The notes beneath the pieces were generated by a model. That model did no database searches. It was given only the letters and a program-made list of their open reading frames with translations, and had not been told where the DNA came from. A stretch of 64,000 nt of DNA from Sphingobium arseniciresistens. Its GTDB lineage: Bacteria; Pseudomonadota; Alphaproteobacteria; Sphingomonadales; Sphingomonadaceae. This document shows positions 61,179-64,000 of this stretch, in pieces (the stretch's first letter is position 1; every line of letters begins with the position of its first letter). Location: assembly GCA_029167225.1 (NCBI GenBank), contig JARFNK010000008.1, positions 62,001-126,000 of the forward strand. The letters are read 5' to 3'. A program made the position numbers and the translations under genes.

Positions 61179-62410
61179 TGAAGCCGATGGGCCCTGTTCC
61201 GCCATGGTTCGCGCAAGAAGAGGGGATGTTGCTGATCGGCGGGTGCGGCGCGGCTTCGCTGGTGGATGAGGCGGGGGAAACGCCGCTTTTCGTCTATGAC
61301 ATGGCGATCGTGGAGGCGACGGTGCGCCGGCTGCGTGCAGCGATGCCGGCGGCGCTTTCGCTGCACTATGCGATCAAGGCCAATCCCTTTGCGCCGCTGC
61401 TCGCGCGGATGGCGTCTCTGGTGGACGGGTTCGACATCGCCTCTGGCGGTGAGCTGGCGATGGCGCTGGCGGCGGGCATGGCGGCCGATCACATTAGCTT
61501 TGCCGGGCCGGGCAAGCGCGACGCGGAACTGGAAGCAGCCATCGCGGCGGGCGTGACGCTGAACCTCGAGTCCGAAGGCGAGGCGGCGCGCGCGCTGGCG
61601 ATCGCCGATCGCCTCGGTCGCACGCCGCGCCTCGCGATCCGGGTCAATCCCGATTTCGACCTGCGTGGATCGGGCATGCGGATGGGCGGGGGCGCCAAGC
61701 CCTTCGGCGTGGATGCGGATCGCGCGGCGGCGCTCGCCCGTCATGTCATCGCGGCCGGCGCGGACTGGCGCGGCTGGCATATCTTCGCCGGATCGCAGGC
61801 GCTCGATCCCATGGCGCTCATCGAGACGCAGGCGGCAACCGTGGCGCTGGCCGCGCGGCTGTCTGATGAGGTCGGTGCCACGCCGCCTCTGGTCAATCTG
61901 GGTGGTGGCTTCGGCGTGCCCTATTTCCCCGGCGACGAGCGGCTGGACATCCGCCCCATCGGTGTCGCGCTGGGGGAGGCGTTGGAGCAGCGGCCGGCGG
62001 TGCTGGCCGGCTCGGAGTTCGCGCTGGAACTCGGGCGATGGCTGGTCGCGGAGGCGGGCGTCTACCTGACCCGCATCGTCGATATCAAGCAGAGCCAGGG
62101 CGAGACCTTCGTGGTCGTCGATGGTGGACTGCATCATCAACTGGCGGCCAGCGGCAATTTCGGCACGGTCGTCCGTCGCAACTATCCGGTCGCGGTCGCC
62201 AACCATTTCGGGCGGCCGGCCGCGGAGCATGAGGTCACGGTCGTCGGGTGCCTCTGCACGCCGCTCGATCGCCTCGCCGATAAGGTCGCTCTGCCGCCGG
62301 TGGAGGTCGGGGATCTGATCGCGATCTTCCTTGCGGGCGCCTATGGCGCGAGCGCGAGCCCCTCGGCGTTCCTCGGCCATGCGGCGCCTGCCGAAATGCT
62401 GGTGGGTTAG
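61178..62410 (+). CDS. PLP-dependent decarboxylase, exosortase A-associated type
   Basis: Alanine-racemase-fold decarboxylase related to diaminopimelate and ornithine decarboxylases. The 410 residues have the PLP lysine Lys67 in LHYAIKANPFAPLL, the phosphate-binding glycine loop LVNLGGGFGVPYF, ELGRWLVAEAGVYLTRI, and the second-subunit motif GCLCTPLDRLADK with LAGAYGAS. It overlaps the ligase gene and is the last gene before a canonical terminator. An amine made here could be adenylated or carried by the ligase and acyl carrier protein system; the amino acid used is unknown. Confidence 0.83.
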   Translation: MKPMGPVPPWFAQEEGMLLIGGCGAASLVDEAGETPLFVYDMAIVEATVRRLRAAMPAALSLHYAIKANPFAPLLARMASLVDGFDIASGGELAMALAAGMAADHISFAGPGKRDAELEAAIAAGVTLNLESEGEAARALAIADRLGRTPRLAIRVNPDFDLRGSGMRMGGGAKPFGVDADRAAALARHVIAAGADWRGWHIFAGSQALDPMALIETQAATVALAARLSDEVGATPPLVNLGGGFGVPYFPGDERLDIRPIGVALGEALEQRPAVLAGSEFALELGRWLVAEAGVYLTRIVDIKQSQGETFVVVDGGLHHQLAASGNFGTVVRRNYPVAVANHFGRPAAEHEVTVVGCLCTPLDRLADKVALPPVEVGDLIAIFLAGAYGASASPSAFLGHAAPAEMLVG

Positions 62411-62479
62411 GGCGGGGCCTCCTTGGCCGCCGCTCCGCTCCATCTCGCCATCCAGACCTAACGCTATCTTATCCATAAT

Positions 62480-62501
62480 CCGCAGAAAACTGCGGTTTTT
62501 T
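62480..62501 (+). terminator. Intrinsic terminator after the decarboxylase gene
   Basis: CCGCAG (62480-62485) and CTGCGG (62490-62495) pair around AAAA, followed by six T at 62496-62501. It lies 69 bases after the decarboxylase stop and ends the ligase-decarboxylase transcript. The sequence on its far side is more AT-rich and phage-like. Confidence 0.88.
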
Positions 62502-62519
62502 CCAAAAAAGAAGCAAAAC

Positions 62520-62651
62520 ACCCCCGATAAATATCAATATGATGGCCTGACGGTTTCAAACTTTCGGGCGGATGATTTTCGGATCCTGACGCCGGAAGCG
62601 GGTACGTCACCCGAGATCGAGAAAGCAGTTCACGAGCTGCGGGCGGCATGA
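62520..62651 (+). pseudogene. Truncated frame at the element boundary
   Basis: An open frame runs to TGA 62649-62651 and ends with DDFRILTPEAGTSPEIEKAV followed by HELRAA, which reads like a genuine protein tail. It has no usable start: upstream it meets the terminator and then the decarboxylase. Its stop overlaps the start of the next gene (ATGA), as in phage operons. It is probably the 3' remnant of a gene whose front was lost at a recombination junction. I do not recognise the family. Confidence 0.35.
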
Positions 62652-63404
62652 GGGCGACAATCTACCACGGTACGCCCATGACGCCTCGGCGGGCACTCGA
62701 AGCGATCATGCCCGGTCGCGCGGGTTGCGTAAGCTTCTACCGGCCCGATGATCTGGAGGCTCTGCTGGCGATCTGCCCGCAGGTAATGTTTCGACCATGG
62801 CGCATTTTCGTTCTGGATGGCGGCCAGGCGCGTGGGCAAGGAGTGGGACGAAGCCGAGCGCGGGGAATGGTGGCAGGCATACTATCGCTGGCTGGAGCCA
62901 ATCATCCATCATCCAGGCAGGTGGGCTATCATGCCCGACAGCCCAGCCGCACCTTCCCAGCTCAACGATGGACTACTCAACGACTGGCCGTTCGGGCACC
63001 GCGGAGCGCCTGTGTGGCACATGGATGGGTCGATAGAGCGGCTGGCCAGATTGTGCGAACGATACCCCCGCGTCTGCGTTGGCTGGATTGGCGATCCCAA
63101 AAAGGAGCCGGTTGGCTGCCCAGCGTACCGGCGAAAGATGGACGAGGTTGCCGCCTTGATGGGCAATACCTGGCATCCTTTGCACATGCTCCGGGGAGTG
63201 GCGGTGGCCTTCGATTATCCCTTCATCGGCGCAGATGCGACGACGCTCGCGCAAAATGGTTGGCGGTACGACAGCCCCATGGACGCCATATGGGGCGATC
63301 AGTGGCGCGGGCGACGCGCCTATGCAGACCGGCTCGAAGGTATACCGGGCAGGGCATTCCAACGGAACAACGCAACAACCTGCGCGGCATTGCGGCTGCG
63401 CTGA
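62648..63404 (+). pseudogene. Frameshifted phage-type gene, tRNA-ribosyltransferase-like
   Basis: One gene appears split over two frames. The first part (62648 onward) gives IYHGTPMTPRRALEAIMPGR and ends in sense near FRPWRIFVLDGG at about 62820. The second (from about 62817 to 63404) continues with KEWDEAERGEWWQAYYRWLE, WIGDPKKEPVGCPAYRRKMD and HMLRGVAVAFDYPFIGADAT. The tail resembles TIM-barrel proteins of phages related to queuine tRNA-ribosyltransferase, but the match is from memory and loose. A single base loss near 62820 would explain the split; a sequencing error or a decayed gene are both possible. Confidence 0.5.
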
Positions 63405-63417
63405 AAGGACAGTGGCA

Positions 63418-63882
63418 ATGAGCAGATATGCAGCAACAACCAGCGTGAGCAGCGCCAAGAGCAAGGCGGAGATCGAAGCGCTGGTTGAGCGCTACAGCGC
63501 GGCACAGTTCGTCTCGGGATGGTCAGCAGATAGGGCGGTGGTGGGGTTCACCATGCGGGGGCGCCAGGTCAAGTTCGTCCTTACCATGCCTGACAAGACC
63601 AGGCGCGAGTTCACGCACCACAGCAAGGGCGCGCGGACCGTTGAGGCCGCCCTGGCGCAGTGGGAGCAGGCTTGCCGCGCACGGTGGCGGGCACTGCTGC
63701 TGGTCATCAAGGCAAAGCTGGAAGCGGTTGAGAGCGGCATCAGCGTCTTCGAGGACGAGTTTATGGCCAATATCGTCCTGCCGGATGGGAAGATGGTTGG
63801 CGAGTTCATGCGGCCACAGATCGCCCATGCATACGAGACGCGGAAGATGCCGGCGTTGCTTCCCTATTTCGGAGAGGAATGA
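63418..63882 (+). CDS. Phage/mobile-element hypothetical protein
   Basis: Protein of 154 residues starting at ATG 63418 with AAAGGA upstream. It begins SRYAATTSVSSAKSKAEIEA and includes WRALLLVIKAKLEAVESGIS, FEDEFMANIVLPDGKMVGEF and MRPQIAHAYETRKMPALLPY. This pattern recurs in proteins of alphaproteobacterial prophages and integrated elements; the function is unknown and it has no signal or membrane segment. The stop overlaps the next start (ATGA), typical of phage operons. Confidence 0.72.
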   Translation: MSRYAATTSVSSAKSKAEIEALVERYSAAQFVSGWSADRAVVGFTMRGRQVKFVLTMPDKTRREFTHHSKGARTVEAALAQWEQACRARWRALLLVIKAKLEAVESGISVFEDEFMANIVLPDGKMVGEFMRPQIAHAYETRKMPALLPYFGEE

Positions 63883-64000
63883 ACATGACCAACGAAACAC
63901 ACCCCGCGCCGTCGCTGAGGGAGGCACTGCTTGCCGCACGCAAGATTATCGCCCTGAACATTGGCGACTTTGGGGGTATTCTCGGAAAGATCGAGGCCGC
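63879..64000 (+). CDS. Partial phage-type gene cut by the window end
   Basis: An open frame begins at ATG 63879, overlapping the previous stop, with GGAGAGGA upstream; a second ATG two codons later is equally possible. Forty codons are visible (TNETHPAPSLREALLAARKI, then IALNIGDFGGILGKIEA) and the frame is still open at 64000. Too little is present to assign a family. It continues the run of small, coupled genes of the putative mobile element. Confidence 0.5.
   Translation, partial: MNMTNETHPAPSLREALLAARKIIALNIGDFGGILGKIEA

Overview
This window is chromosomal DNA of a GC-rich alphaproteobacterium, most likely a sphingomonad (Sphingobium, Sphingomonas or a close relative). The evidence is the short HPr kinase with an EIIA-Man/HPr relay, the NasS-NasT nitrate cluster with an alginate-export-type porin, the exosortase A-associated ligase and decarboxylase, and the codon usage. 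Genes are tightly packed, with many ATGA or TAATG overlaps. I saw no rRNA, tRNA or CRISPR.

Layout. Positions 0.2-3.3 kb hold a type I secretion ABC exporter and its HlyD adaptor. Positions 3.4-6.6 kb (minus) hold an rRNA/tRNA methyltransferase, an MHS-type transporter and a dipeptide epimerase. Positions 6.8-8.9 kb (minus) hold a regulatory PTS set: HPr kinase, RapZ, EIIA-Man and HPr. Positions 9.1-20.1 kb hold a complete nitrate assimilation locus (nasT, nasS, nitrate transporter, porin, nirB, nirD, nasA, cobA). Inside it, two untranslated leaders, before the transporter and before nirB, each show a promoter-like sequence, two hexaloop hairpins about 17 nt apart, and an intrinsic terminator. 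This is the layout expected for NasT (ANTAR) antitermination. Positions 20.4-28.9 kb carry rpoC and rpoB on the minus strand, without rplJL directly upstream.

Positions 29.2-51.4 kb form a polysaccharide region: manC; wecBC (ManNAcA precursor); a CarF/TMEM189-like desaturase; a Kdo capsule-primer set (kdsD, kdsB, kdsA, an alpha/beta hydrolase, a short KpsC-like transferase, KpsS); a PhyH-type dioxygenase; and a plus-strand operon with an initiating sugar-phosphate transferase, glycosyltransferases, two methyltransferases, a flippase and a large membrane protein.

Positions 51.6-55.7 kb are a four-gene Anbu operon (ATP-grasp, alpha-E, transglutaminase, Anbu proteasome-like peptidase), followed by trxB. 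Positions 56.9-62.4 kb are a divergent cluster: an acyl carrier protein, a GT87-like protein and a FemAB/GNAT-type protein on the minus strand; an AMP-forming ligase and a PLP-dependent decarboxylase on the plus strand. The ligase and decarboxylase resemble the exosortase A-associated families, but no exosortase is visible here. This set looks like a small biosynthetic module whose product is unknown. The two divergent start codons overlap at one CATG.

After a clear terminator at 62.5 kb the character changes. A truncated frame, a frameshifted gene resembling phage tRNA-ribosyltransferase-like proteins, a phage-type hypothetical gene and a partial gene run off the end. This is probably the edge of a prophage or other integrated element.
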